DNA of 62,563 bases from a virus: positions 1-62,563 of the IMG/VR virus record IMGVR_UViG_3300005613_000063; one strand, 5' to 3'. Both the position numbers and the translations under genes were made by a program. The notes beneath the pieces are model-generated. The model saw only the letters and a program-made list of their open reading frames with translations. It had not been told where the DNA came from and did not search any database. Positions 15,873 to 24,953 of this stretch are shown piece after piece (position 1 is the first letter of the stretch; every line of letters begins with the position of its first letter).

Positions 15873-16892
15873 ATGGCTCCTAAAATCAGCAACGGCATCC
15901 TTCCTCCAGAAATAGAAGAAGTGCACGATTATATTGAGGAAAGGCGTAGCCAAGTGCTAAAAGCCACGCCTCAAACTTATGAAGGACTACCGCCAATCAC
16001 AGGGATAAATCCTCCTGGCTACAGAATTCCAGAATCAAAAAAAGCACGGGCAGAACGAATCAAGACAGAAAAGGAAGCGCAATACATCATTCATCCACCC
16101 AAACAAGAAGATAGGCATTACGAAATTGAACAAGGATTAACTAAAGACAGTTGGCAAAAAGTATTCAATGCGTTTGCCGTAACGGGCAAGCCGACTATCA
16201 TTTCACAAGCAACAGACATACCCGCCAAGGCAGTCAAACACATACTCGATCATGGCATCTTAAGATTAGGGCTACCCAGCATTAAGCAACACAGCATCGA
16301 TCAAGCCCAACTTAATCTTGACATACAAGAGACAAAAGAAAAGCACAAAAAGAAACTTATGCAGAGCGATGTCACCGAGGCCATCCAAAAGCGAGCAACG
16401 CAGGAAGCTAGTTCGGCAAAGCTCATGCTCGATCAAACAATGGAAGTTGGAACCATCGTTGGTGGTTATGTCAAAGCCTTCTTCAATACGTTAAAGAAAG
16501 GTGACGCTACGCTGGCAATACCGGAACGGGTTGATTTAGATACCTTGGAAAATCTTACGAAGGTACTAGACTCATATACTAAATCAATGGAACGTGCAGT
16601 GAAGCTCGTGAATCTAACGCAGGGCAAACCAACAGAACGAGTTGAGCATCAAATCGGTGCTATGCTAGCAGTCTGCACAACAAGAGAGCTTGAAGAAGCA
16701 CAAAACTCTGGCAAGTTACCTGCGAGGCTCACATCCAGATTAGGAACCGCAGAACCAATGAAAGAAGGAGACAGCAATATCATTGAAGCACATGCCGTAG
16801 AGATACAAAAAAACACAAGCAACAATGACGAAACACCAGAGTGGCTCACAAGTATAAAACCCCCAGAGGGGGAAAGCACAGAAGATGAATGA
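15873..16892 (+). CDS. Putative terminase small subunit
   Basis: The 339-residue hydrophilic protein lies directly upstream of and overlaps the large terminase gene (ATGAATGA). It has a helix-turn-helix-like segment (WQKVFNAFAVTGKPTII, DIPAKAVKHILDHGI) near residues 95-135, then helical, coiled-coil-prone regions and an acidic tail. Recognition of packaging DNA by such a subunit is typical. The sequence itself is not diagnostic, so the call relies on position plus the HTH. The start at 15873 shares bases with the start codons of the divergent SF2 gene. Confidence 0.62.
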   Translation: MAPKISNGILPPEIEEVHDYIEERRSQVLKATPQTYEGLPPITGINPPGYRIPESKKARAERIKTEKEAQYIIHPPKQEDRHYEIEQGLTKDSWQKVFNAFAVTGKPTIISQATDIPAKAVKHILDHGILRLGLPSIKQHSIDQAQLNLDIQETKEKHKKKLMQSDVTEAIQKRATQEASSAKLMLDQTMEVGTIVGGYVKAFFNTLKKGDATLAIPERVDLDTLENLTKVLDSYTKSMERAVKLVNLTQGKPTERVEHQIGAMLAVCTTRELEEAQNSGKLPARLTSRLGTAEPMKEGDSNIIEAHAVEIQKNTSNNDETPEWLTSIKPPEGESTEDE

Positions 16893-18702
16893 TGAATGGA
16901 TGAATGACGAAGAACTAGAAACAGAGATCCCTTCAGTCATAGTATCACCAGATGAAGACGAAGATTATGATGAAAATGGAAGAAAGCACAAAAGATACGT
17001 GCCGCACATCAACGTAGACTTCAACGACTACCCAGAGAGTCAAGCCATCAACAGCAGCAGCAATAGCAATAGCAACAGCGACAATGTCATCTCCCTCACA
17101 GCGAAAAGAAGAGAGCAGCACAGAAGAACGCAATCCACTATCAAGACCGGAGCAAGGCTCGAGAAAATGCTCCGTGAAGCAAGAGAGCATCCATTAGGGC
17201 TCTATCGCCTCTGCTTCAAAGATGATTTCGGTGAAGCCGTGACTCTCAAGTGGTTTCACAAAGAGTGGAGCGACATGATCTTAACTTCATCCCACGTCAT
17301 GATTGAAGCTCCAAGAGGATCGACCAAAACGACCTTCATCATATGTTGTATCTTATGGATATTCGGACACAATCCAGAACTGCGCATCAAATTGATCTGC
17401 GGCAATGATGTCAATGCAGCAAAGAGATTAGATGAAATCAGGAGTCACATAAACAACGATCAACTCTACCAACTCGTGTTCCCGAATGTAAAAGAAGATC
17501 CACAAAGAACCAACAACACACTAGTCCTCAACCTCAAGCGAGCACGGCATACGAAAGATGCAACCCTCGAAGCCAAGGGGGTCCTCTCAGATGGAACTGG
17601 AGACCGAACAGATGTTCTCGTGCTTGATGATGTCTGCACCAGAAAAAATTCAGTGGATGAACCAGCGACCAGACCAAAAGTACTAGGCAAACTACGAAGC
17701 GATTGGTTAAATACGTTAGACCCAAGACAAGGAAAAGTATGGAGTATCTTCACCCCATGGCATGCAGAAGATGCCAACTCAATACTCAAAAAAGAGACCA
17801 AAGGAAGATGGGCCTACAAGCGTTATGCTCATGGCAAACCAGGCAACCCGCACTTCTCTATCTTTCCAGAGCTGTTCTCAGAAACCTATCTAAGGAAAAA
17901 GAGATTAGATATTGGTACGATAGAGTATTCGGCAGCCTATCTGTGCAAAACGGTCTCAGGTGATGTTCAGCTTGTCCGGAGCAATTGGCTCAGACCATAC
18001 AATAAACAAGACCTCGCACCCACCACGCTCAAAAAAGCCACAGTTCTCATCTCTATCGACCCTACAGGTGCTAAAGGCAAACAAAGCAAGAATAAAGACC
18101 CAGATTACACGGGTGTATCAATCTTGCTAATCGATACAGCACCCCATGAAACATACCACCAGCACGGGCGACCTGAAGCACCCAACAGGATCTTCGTCGT
18201 TGACGCTTATCAATTCAGAGCTAGCACCGCACATACAGCCCAGCACACCCTAGAGCTGTACAGAAAATGGAGACCAGATGTAATATGCATAGAAGCACAA
18301 GGAGCACAATCGCTCCACGAGTGGGTCTACGAGTTGGATGCGAGTATACCCATAGAAACAGTGTCGGCCACACTAAGCAAAAGAAGCAGGCTAGAGTCCA
18401 TAACTCCATGGTTACAAGATCACAGGCAAAGAGTACTGTTTCATCCCCAAGTAATCGAACTTGAACCCCAAACTTTCACAGCAAGCATCGGTGGCCCCAA
18501 TCCCACAGTCATTGAATGTCGTAGAACCCTGCGACATCAAATGCTTAATTTTCCCACCACGCATGACGATGTGCTCGATTCGACAGTCCAAGGCCTGAGA
18601 TTCACCAGGCAGTGGATACTACCATATGAGAATGAGGATGAGGACAACCCACCAAGAAATACGGCAGAGGTTGACATGAAGGTTCGTGTTATTTCTGCTT
18701 AA
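16885..18702 (+). CDS. terL: Terminase large subunit (ATPase and nuclease)
   Basis: The 605-residue protein has an acidic and Ser/Asn-rich N-terminal 80 residues, then the packaging ATPase: Walker A EAPRGSTKTTF near residue 145, Walker B VLVLDDVCTR near residue 245, and SIFTPWHAED as the coupling motif. The nuclease domain follows with SIDPTGAKG and DPDYTGVSILL near residue 390, ICIEAQGAQSLHEW near residue 470 and THDDVLDSTVQGLRF near residue 570. It should power DNA entry through the portal and cut the concatemer. It ends in a 14-base convergent overlap with a minus-strand gene. Confidence 0.95.
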   Translation: MNDEWMNDEELETEIPSVIVSPDEDEDYDENGRKHKRYVPHINVDFNDYPESQAINSSSNSNSNSDNVISLTAKRREQHRRTQSTIKTGARLEKMLREAREHPLGLYRLCFKDDFGEAVTLKWFHKEWSDMILTSSHVMIEAPRGSTKTTFIICCILWIFGHNPELRIKLICGNDVNAAKRLDEIRSHINNDQLYQLVFPNVKEDPQRTNNTLVLNLKRARHTKDATLEAKGVLSDGTGDRTDVLVLDDVCTRKNSVDEPATRPKVLGKLRSDWLNTLDPRQGKVWSIFTPWHAEDANSILKKETKGRWAYKRYAHGKPGNPHFSIFPELFSETYLRKKRLDIGTIEYSAAYLCKTVSGDVQLVRSNWLRPYNKQDLAPTTLKKATVLISIDPTGAKGKQSKNKDPDYTGVSILLIDTAPHETYHQHGRPEAPNRIFVVDAYQFRASTAHTAQHTLELYRKWRPDVICIEAQGAQSLHEWVYELDASIPIETVSATLSKRSRLESITPWLQDHRQRVLFHPQVIELEPQTFTASIGGPNPTVIECRRTLRHQMLNFPTTHDDVLDSTVQGLRFTRQWILPYENEDEDNPPRNTAEVDMKVRVISA

Positions 18703-19024
18703 CAAAATCGCTCAATCTCCTTGGAACATCAGCATGTAGAGCTGCATGACGTGCCTTAACAATCCCAGGATTAGCCAAACACACAGCACCTGCATATGTT
18801 CGCAAATCCAAGGCTGTCATACCACACCGATGGCAGTATGCACCAGGAACGTAACCAGCTTCCAAGGCCTTCAGTTGGCGACCCCGGATCAAAGGCGACA
18901 TCTCACTCAAAGCTGACTCAGAGGCCGCAGACAGCACCAATTCATGACTAGGCTCAAAGCCCCAAGGTCGAGACCATATAAAAGTCTTAGGTTTTAAAAA
19001 AGTTTTGAGAAGCTTCCGTTTCAT
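18689..19024 (-). CDS. Hypothetical basic protein, 111 residues
   Basis: I do not recognise this protein. It has a CHRCGM pair and scattered aromatic and basic residues that could bind zinc or nucleic acid. ATG at 19024 is preferred because AGGGAGG lies 8 bases upstream; an upstream TTG at 19102 is poorly supported. It is the first gene of the long accessory minus-strand run and converges on the large terminase. Confidence 0.65.
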   Translation of the reverse strand: MKRKLLKTFLKPKTFIWSRPWGFEPSHELVLSAASESALSEMSPLIRGRQLKALEAGYVPGAYCHRCGMTALDLRTYAGAVCLANPGIVKARHAALHADVPRRLSDFVKQK

Positions 19025-19098
19025 GAAGAGATCCTCCCTCCTTAGACTGCACCCCCCGGCACCTGCGTAGCGAAGCTTAGCACAGATATAGTCGAGGC

Positions 19099-19812
19099 TC
19101 AAGCAGTAAAATGGTTCTCGCTACTGAAAAATAGATAATGTAATAACATCACGCCTGTAGATTTCAGTACCTCAATCACATAATTCGGAACAAATGCTGG
19201 GGAACCACTTGTCCAACTAGGGATCGGCACTGCATATTCTGGCCTGATCAAATCAAGCGGCAGCAGGCGTGCATCCCGTTGCTTTTTGTCTTTTTTCCAA
19301 CGCATTGAGATCTGCTGCGCAGCCAAGGATATAGCATCATGAATGGTGAATAGCGCATAAAAGCCACAAGATTCATTGAAGTCAAATTCTGCTTGGAGAG
19401 CAGCTGCCAATGCACCAAAGCCATCATGCACAGTGAATTGCGCTGTGCCCACATCCTCAAAATTATCATATGTGTGCAAGATAGTATCGCGCTTTCGTGG
19501 TGCTTCAAACAATACTTCGGTTATATACCGCATGGCTGCCGCAGTGGATGGCTGTTCTATTGTCGCTTCTTGGTACATAGACGTAATAGTAAGTACATCA
19601 TCCTTGTACTTGTCGATATCCAATTCATCGTCTGCCATATGAACAATGCGTCCTGGTTCGGCATCATCATGCAGCCCTTGGAAATCGAATAAAGCCAGAG
19701 GAGTGAGACCTGCCATTCGTGGGGATTGCATGTCTCCTTCCTCTGCACGATATGCATTATACAATTCCGTATTCAATGTCTTTTCTAACTCTTCTTTTGT
19801 GTGTTCTTTCAT
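19099..19812 (-). CDS. Hypothetical acidic protein, 237 residues
   Basis: This protein is mixed alpha/beta and acidic in the N-terminal third, with a hydrophobic-aromatic C-terminus (VMLLHYLFFSS). No family is recognised. It starts at ATG 19812 with a weak ribosome binding site and sits between the terminase-convergent gene and an upstream structural or regulatory-looking gene. Confidence 0.7.
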   Translation of the reverse strand: MKEHTKEELEKTLNTELYNAYRAEEGDMQSPRMAGLTPLALFDFQGLHDDAEPGRIVHMADDELDIDKYKDDVLTITSMYQEATIEQPSTAAAMRYITEVLFEAPRKRDTILHTYDNFEDVGTAQFTVHDGFGALAAALQAEFDFNESCGFYALFTIHDAISLAAQQISMRWKKDKKQRDARLLPLDLIRPEYAVPIPSWTSGSPAFVPNYVIEVLKSTGVMLLHYLFFSSENHFTA

Positions 19813-19852
19813 AGAAATAAACTATACACAGAATCATACAATGCACTATATA

Positions 19853-20737
19853 TTATTTAGCTTTAACAGAGGGCGTTTTAATGAAATCTGCTAGTGCCGC
19901 GAAGATGGTATCGGCGGTAGCAGGATCGTCTGTTTCCATTGCAGCTTTGGTAAGGGCTTGCACACCGGCCACAGACAAACGCGTCAGCGATTTTTCGGTC
20001 AAGCCATCTGGGATGGGAGAACCATCGGCTTCCCATTGTTTCAGCAGATTAGATAGCCAGACAACGAACTTGCCACGTAATTCGTAAGAGACAACGGTTT
20101 CAACGTGTGGAGCAATGTCTAGTCCTTCTTTGCGATAGGACTCAATGGTAGCTGGCGTAATTTTTGTGCGGTTTCCGTCTTTGGTTGGGTCATTCAATGA
20201 GACAGTTACTTTACCCCCTGCGCCATCTTCAAATGCAAAAGAGTTAATACCAGGCTCAGCATTGCGAGAGGCGCTACGTGCCAGTCTACGGAAGTCCTCT
20301 TTCATTGCATCTGCTTCATCCTCAAGCCAAGCTAAAGTAGCCAATTTGGCTTGCAGAGCTTTAGCCTGCATCTCATACCCTGGGATGGAGAGTATAGCAG
20401 CTCCCTTGGCTTTTCGTGGTGCAGCTGCTACTGGAGCAGGGATGTTGATGCTAGGGACATCGATAGTTCCGTCATTACCGTTATTAGATTTTTTAGCCAT
20501 GATTACATTCCTTTCATTCATGTACAGACTCATTAAGTCTGCACGAAGTTTGACGGTTACGCCGATCATGTCCTGCCGAACATGAACAGGGTGTCCGCAA
20601 TTGAGTTCACAATACAGCAATCCGTCCCATGACATACGCCATACTCGACCACCTTGGCCTTTATGGCAGCATTCATGGGTTGGATCATCCTTCAGATAAA
20701 TTATGTCGTCATACTTATGTTGTAATAGGTCTTTCAT
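19853..20737 (-). CDS. Hypothetical protein with cysteine-rich leader; may be two genes in one frame
   Basis: The open frame is 294 codons. It starts at an ATG overlapping the upstream stop (TAATG). The first ~75 residues include ECCHKG and LYCELNCGHP, a possible zinc site. A second ATG at 20500 has AAAGGA upstream and begins a different-looking protein (AKKSNNGNDG, Ala/Pro linker, then helical region to the end). Either a single 294-residue protein or two start sites in one frame are possible. Function is unknown. Confidence 0.7.
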   Translation of the reverse strand: MKDLLQHKYDDIIYLKDDPTHECCHKGQGGRVWRMSWDGLLYCELNCGHPVHVRQDMIGVTVKLRADLMSLYMNERNVIMAKKSNNGNDGTIDVPSINIPAPVAAAPRKAKGAAILSIPGYEMQAKALQAKLATLAWLEDEADAMKEDFRRLARSASRNAEPGINSFAFEDGAGGKVTVSLNDPTKDGNRTKITPATIESYRKEGLDIAPHVETVVSYELRGKFVVWLSNLLKQWEADGSPIPDGLTEKSLTRLSVAGVQALTKAAMETDDPATADTIFAALADFIKTPSVKAK

Positions 20738-21027
20738 TAAAATTGTAAATCGGTAAACATTGTTAAGAAGCGCTTCGTTGGTATCACAGTCACCGTTCCA
20801 ATGCCACCTAGCTTTTTATAAATTTCAGCTACGATGTGTTCAGCCCACCAACCAACTTCAGAGCGCAATTTCAATGTCTTGGACACATCTGTATTTATGC
20901 AAGTAACTACAAATGAAATCCACTTTCGTGCAGCAGGGTCGTTGTCTTCTGCAAAGAAATCCAACTTCCAAACGACACCCTCACCCGGCTTCGGCTTGAG
21001 CCTGCGCGGCTTCCGCCCATTTTCCAT
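20737..21027 (-). CDS. Hypothetical 96-residue protein
   Basis: This small basic protein (KPRRLKPKPGEGVVWKLDFF) is not recognised. It overlaps the upstream gene by 47 bases and its stop overlaps the next start, so it is part of a tight operon. No clear motif allows a functional call. Confidence 0.65.
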   Translation of the reverse strand: MENGRKPRRLKPKPGEGVVWKLDFFAEDNDPAARKWISFVVTCINTDVSKTLKLRSEVGWWAEHIVAEIYKKLGGIGTVTVIPTKRFLTMFTDLQF

Positions 21028-21304
21028 ATTGAGATCCTTTCAGCTGCGTTTCAGCTTGTGCGTGGGTTAATGCCGTGACAACTGAGCGATTAGCACCATT
21101 GCCCCTAATTACAAAGTAGACAAGAACTCCATTCAATAAGGCACAACATAGTGTACGTGAATGCGTCTGACGCACAAGATGTAGATGCTTGTTTGCATCT
21201 ATGGCAGCAGCCAAATCCCATGCCGAAGCATTATAACGCTGTACTAATCGTGCGGCAGCATGCTCTGTGACAATACATCCTTCGCCCTTCTTCCGTCTTC
21301 CCAT
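20981..21304 (-). CDS. Hypothetical protein, possible DUF4258-like fold
   Basis: The 107-residue sequence has IVTEHAAARLVQRYNASAWD, an Arg/His-rich strand (QTHSRTLCCALLNGVLVYFV) and SVVTALTHAQ, which resembles DUF4258 proteins (a small RelE/colicin-like fold). The match is by pattern only. It starts 1 bp after the DUF2786 gene ends and overlaps the next gene by 47 bases. A nuclease or toxin-like activity cannot be claimed from the sequence. Confidence 0.6.
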   Translation of the reverse strand: MGRRKKGEGCIVTEHAAARLVQRYNASAWDLAAAIDANKHLHLVRQTHSRTLCCALLNGVLVYFVIRGNGANRSVVTALTHAQAETQLKGSQYGKWAEAAQAQAEAG

Positions 21305-21305
21305 T

Positions 21306-22001
21306 TCATTTATCCTCCAATCGTGGGGCAGGTGCTTTCAATCCCGGACCCCCGTGTAATGTGATTCCAGCCCCAGCTTTTCGACCGGCAGCATGGCCAT
21401 CACTATTATATGTATAGCGTCTTCGTTGCGTTTTAATAAAAGGATATGTAACTTTTAAATACGTATTAACTCTGGCATCCTCTGCACACACCATTGCTTG
21501 TGTCGACCCCTTCATAGCAGCAAACGCATCATTTTTCTGTGCCTTTAGTCGTTCTTCTATAACACAAACACATCCTAATCTAAATGAGTTCATGAATCTC
21601 TGCCGTGAGCTATGCGCAGGCCCTGAAGTCTTGGAAGCTATTTTATTAATCTCTTTAACTAAATACCTGTATAGATACCATACAGCATGCACATCTGATT
21701 CAACGCCGACAATAAGCAATTTAGCAGAACCAACCAAACATTGGCAGTGATGAACTGCACATAATGCATGACAGAGCTGTGATTTCCAAGTCATCACTCT
21801 CTTGGCACCAGCAATTATATTGAGTTCGATTACAGCTTCATTGGCATCTGCATCTAATTCAAGCATAGATATTTTATGCTCAGTCATCAACGCATGCATA
21901 CGTGCAGCTGCAACCTCCGCCTCTGCTACTGAATTATTGCGAGTAACATCGGCAAGAGATTGCAGCTTCCGCAACAAGTCTACGATTTTATCCTTGGACA
22001 C
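21306..22001 (-). CDS. DUF2786/DUF7168-type protein
   Basis: The N-terminal 40 residues (KIVDLLRKLQSLADVTR, SVAEAEVAAARMHALMTEHK) match the DUF2786 domain, which is frequent in phages. The middle contains a compact alpha/beta region with HALCAVHHCQCLV and the C-terminus is basic with tyrosine-rich YTYNSDG and a Gly-rich end, typical of the paired DUF7168 domain. Function of the family is unknown. ATG at 22001 sits near GGAGG. Confidence 0.8.
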   Translation of the reverse strand: MSKDKIVDLLRKLQSLADVTRNNSVAEAEVAAARMHALMTEHKISMLELDADANEAVIELNIIAGAKRVMTWKSQLCHALCAVHHCQCLVGSAKLLIVGVESDVHAVWYLYRYLVKEINKIASKTSGPAHSSRQRFMNSFRLGCVCVIEERLKAQKNDAFAAMKGSTQAMVCAEDARVNTYLKVTYPFIKTQRRRYTYNSDGHAAGRKAGAGITLHGGPGLKAPAPRLEDK

Positions 22002-22007
22002 TATAAA

Positions 22008-23033
22008 TTACCTCCGTAAACGATGCTGTCTATTGATATAGTCTTGATTACGACCATCTTTGTACGTACGTAAATCCCGCGGTGGTCTCGGTCGCGGCAC
22101 TTCTGGAATGGCATTTAATACCACGTCTAATTTATTGCAGGGTATTCTTTTAAGCTTACAACCTTCGCTGCGTATGCCTTGTGAGATGTCTCGCATAGCC
22201 TCCTCATAATACCTGATATTTTTGGACAAGTCGTACACATCGCGCTTGCTATAAACGCCATGCCGTTTAGCATACTGACGCACCTTACGCATTTCAAACT
22301 TCACATCTTTCAAGCCAACTTTCATTCCACAATATTTTGAAGCTTCCATCACCAATGCCCATAGCAGTTCATTATTAACTCCGCTTCTGCAACGCAACAA
22401 CTTACGCACTTTGGGCGTAGCTAATCTTATGGCTTCGGCATATGCAGATCGAGCTTTCAAAAACAGTGTAGTTTCAATACGACGCTGATTAGCCGCTTCA
22501 GCCTCCTTCAATGCTGCCTCACGAAAAGCTTCAGCAACCATTTTGATGTACTTGGGGCGCAAGCTACTTAAATGTGCATGTGCAATGCGTTCATTGGCCA
22601 TACGATTCTTTTTCCATTGCTGAGCGATGCCTGTCATCTTGAGAAACGGCAAATTGGGGCAGCGATCTAAGGCATGCAAGACATGATAAATATCCGTAGG
22701 TCGCTTGCGAATCATAGCCGCAATGACAGTGTTATTGTACTTCACGCTTGCCGCAGATTTATGTAACATGCCGAATGATTTATTCCGCAAGAAAACATAA
22801 GTAGCAAACAGCTTGCGTTGGCACAGCACATTATCAGCTGGTACTGCAGGTAGATACTTCGACAAGTCGCCAGGCAAATTAGTAGCCCAATTATCAGGCA
22901 CAGCAGGAAATTTGGATACATCCACCTTCAATATAGATGTTTCAAACGTTTGCACCGGTGCAACCTGCGCAGCACAAAGAGCAGGCGGCAGTAATGCCAG
23001 GCTAATCGCCAGGACCAGGAATGTATTTCTCAT
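22008..23033 (-). CDS. Secreted hypothetical protein with signal peptide
   Basis: The 341-residue protein begins MRNTFLVLAISLALLPPALC, a good Sec signal peptide (cleavage likely near LCAAQ), preceded by GGAGGG. The mature part is helical and basic with paired cysteines (ADNVLCQRK, LDRCPNL, SKYCGMK, EGCKLKRIPC), suggesting disulfides in the periplasm. No catalytic motif is recognised. It overlaps the DUF7227 gene by 32 bases. It could alter the envelope of infected cells, which is inference. Confidence 0.75.
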   Translation of the reverse strand: MRNTFLVLAISLALLPPALCAAQVAPVQTFETSILKVDVSKFPAVPDNWATNLPGDLSKYLPAVPADNVLCQRKLFATYVFLRNKSFGMLHKSAASVKYNNTVIAAMIRKRPTDIYHVLHALDRCPNLPFLKMTGIAQQWKKNRMANERIAHAHLSSLRPKYIKMVAEAFREAALKEAEAANQRRIETTLFLKARSAYAEAIRLATPKVRKLLRCRSGVNNELLWALVMEASKYCGMKVGLKDVKFEMRKVRQYAKRHGVYSKRDVYDLSKNIRYYEEAMRDISQGIRSEGCKLKRIPCNKLDVVLNAIPEVPRPRPPRDLRTYKDGRNQDYINRQHRLRR

Positions 23034-23796
23034 ATTTACCCTCCATTTCCGTAACAACGGCATCTGCGGCTTTGACGGACCCGTGGGTCGTAAAGCCAAT
23101 TATAAAATCTCGATCAGTCCATGTACACATAGGACCTCTCCGACCTCCACAATTGGTGCACTGAACATTCTTATTAAATTCGGCCGGGCAGCGCAAGACT
23201 CGCACACCCAAAGGCGTACGAGCAGAACGCCAATCTGCAGAGCCCCAATCTGAATGCATTACGGTCACAACTGGAGCAATCCCCAGTAGATATAATGCAT
23301 CGGCTTTATGCAAACCTTCAGCTGAAATATTCAATGCGAACCCATGAGCAATAGCATACTTAACAGCAGCGCGATTATGGCTCGTGATAGCATTGGTAAA
23401 CACCGTGACCGTATTGTCCAAGAAATGCACAGGCTTGTGTGTATATCCAAACCCAAGAAGACCTTGATTGGCGGCACACAATTCACGAATGGCAGTCTTC
23501 GAGATGAAGTGATCAAACATGATACCTTCTCCTGGTAGGTCTCCGGACACGCCGTAGCGCCACACGGTATCAGGCAGTATGCAACGAATGCGCTTCATGA
23601 GTTCATTCCATGAGTAGCCATCTCCGTCGTCGAGATCGTCTTGATGTTTGAGCAATGGCCAAGTGCGAACATAGCAACCTCGATCCATGAATGGACATGA
23701 GGCTGGACATGTACCAGAGCTGCACATAACTACGGGCATAGGCCCAGTTTTGCGGTTCCCGCTCTTCATAATCAATTTATAGATTCCACAAGACAT
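23002..23796 (-). CDS. DUF7227-like cysteine-rich phage protein
   Basis: The 264-residue protein matches my memory of the DUF7227 pattern: NRKTGPMPVV, CSSGTCPASCPFMDRGCY, WRYGVSGDLPGEG, GFGYTHKP, ALNISAEGLHKADAL, a VLRCPAE segment with CTNCGGRRGPMC, and FTTHGSVKAADA. Six or more conserved Cys in two clusters imply metal binding. The family is widespread in phages but has no proven function. It is followed by the secreted protein in the same operon. Confidence 0.8.
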   Translation of the reverse strand: MSCGIYKLIMKSGNRKTGPMPVVMCSSGTCPASCPFMDRGCYVRTWPLLKHQDDLDDGDGYSWNELMKRIRCILPDTVWRYGVSGDLPGEGIMFDHFISKTAIRELCAANQGLLGFGYTHKPVHFLDNTVTVFTNAITSHNRAAVKYAIAHGFALNISAEGLHKADALYLLGIAPVVTVMHSDWGSADWRSARTPLGVRVLRCPAEFNKNVQCTNCGGRRGPMCTWTDRDFIIGFTTHGSVKAADAVVTEMEGKYEKYIPGPGD

Positions 23797-23862
23797 AGTA
23801 ATACCTTCTCCTTTCTCTTAGTAAAGAGTTCGTTACGAGACAGTGCAGTTAATAAAGTTTAC

Positions 23863-24081
23863 TTAATCAGATATTTTATAATCTAGGGCTTGGCGATGTT
23901 CGACAGAGTCGATGCAATCTGCTGCACGGTTCTGCTGTCGAACCAAATCATACCAGTAGTCATCGTCTTCTAGTATCGCCCTAATTTCGTGCGCCTCAGC
24001 CTCAATTGGCACTTCAACTTCAATTGAGGCGGTATAATTAGTAGATTCTGTCCATGCAATTTGAACGTTCACTTTTTTCAT
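23863..24081 (-). CDS. Small acidic hypothetical protein
   Basis: This 72-residue protein has a strand-rich N-terminus (KVNVQIAWTESTNYTASIEVEV) and an acidic, aromatic helix (EDDDYWYDL). It is not recognised. It follows an eight-base gap after a zinc-finger-like gene in the same operon and is acidic like a DNA mimic, though that is speculative. Confidence 0.65.
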   Translation of the reverse strand: MKKVNVQIAWTESTNYTASIEVEVPIEAEAHEIRAILEDDDYWYDLVRQQNRAADCIDSVEHRQALDYKISD

Positions 24082-24089
24082 TCCGGGTT

Positions 24090-24461
24090 CTATTGTTGCT
24101 CCTCCTCTTCGTAGATCACAGATGAATCGAGATCTACAGAAATATCATTCCAGTTGTCTAGCGTTAATGAATACTCCTCAGATGATTTCTCATAGTCAAC
24201 AAACAAGTATATATAGCGCTCACCTTTGGCAATGTCATCTTCCACATGGTCTAAACCTGAGGAGTGTCGGTCTGCTACATACCGCGCCAAGCCAATCCTG
24301 CGAGCACTTTTCAATTCGGCTTCCAATTCATCCAAGGCATCACTACGCCGTTCTTCCCAGCAAGAACAGCCACCTTCGGAGGCATGTACACGAGAGCCAC
24401 ATCCTTCGCACTTAGAATAGTAGCTACCCCAATCATCTGGCAATCCTGGATCTCCTCTCAT
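24090..24461 (-). CDS. Hypothetical zinc-finger-like protein, 123 residues
   Basis: The N-terminus has SKCEGCGSRVHASEGGCSC, a CxxC...CxC cluster likely to bind zinc. The rest is helical then acidic, ending with a Glu run. ATG at 24461 is preferred because AAGGAG lies upstream; an earlier start at 24506 lacks this. No function is recognised. Confidence 0.65.
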   Translation of the reverse strand: MRGDPGLPDDWGSYYSKCEGCGSRVHASEGGCSCWEERRSDALDELEAELKSARRIGLARYVADRHSSGLDHVEDDIAKGERYIYLFVDYEKSSEEYSLTLDNWNDISVDLDSSVIYEEEEQQ

Positions 24462-24468
24462 AATATAT

Positions 24469-24651
24469 CTACTCCTTTTCAACATTGACGGCATAATGCC
24501 AGCCAATCTCTATTAGTGTTGGATCGTACCATGTTTGCATGGCACACTCATGGGCATCTTCCTCAGTCTCCACTGTGAATGTCCCTCCATGACTTGTAGA
24601 AGCGGTACCATCTGGCATTAGCCAGCTAAACTCCACCTTATATCTCTCCAT
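24469..24651 (-). CDS. Small hypothetical beta-strand protein, 60 residues
   Basis: The short frame MERYKVEFSWLMPDGTASTS and FTVETEEDAHECA begins at 24651 right after the upstream stop (TGATAATG), so it is translationally coupled. Sequence upstream in the same frame is a shadow of another gene. It is not recognised, but the layout resembles small phage proteins with an antiparallel sheet. Confidence 0.6.
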   Translation of the reverse strand: MERYKVEFSWLMPDGTASTSHGGTFTVETEEDAHECAMQTWYDPTLIEIGWHYAVNVEKE

Positions 24652-24653
24652 TA

Positions 24654-24953
24654 TCAACCTGACTCCTTTTGCATATGTGGTGTCATGTCCAAGATGACAT
24701 GAATGATTGTTTTTACTTCTGCTGATTTCAGTCGATACAAAGTCAACAGGCGGCGCTGCGCGCCTGCACCGCTTGTTGTAGATTCCACATAAAAACCAGA
24801 CATCGGCTCCACATCCACAACAGAGACGGCAGACAAATGGTCCAATTCCGCAGCACACACAAGGCATCTGTCAACGTGACAAGCATTGGCATCCTCAAAC
24901 CAAGATGACCCACACTCCGTACATGACCATAAGGTCCACTGCAAGGTTTTCAT
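24654..24953 (-). CDS. Small zinc-ribbon-like protein, 99 residues
   Basis: The N-terminal half has CTECGSSWF and HVDRCLVCAAELD, giving two CxxC pairs spaced for a zinc ribbon. The C-terminal half is beta-rich and helical (GAQRRLLTLYRL). ATG at 24953 has a strong GGAGG site. It overlaps the upstream gene by 4 bases. Confidence 0.65.
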   Translation of the reverse strand: MKTLQWTLWSCTECGSSWFEDANACHVDRCLVCAAELDHLSAVSVVDVEPMSGFYVESTTSGAGAQRRLLTLYRLKSAEVKTIIHVILDMTPHMQKESG

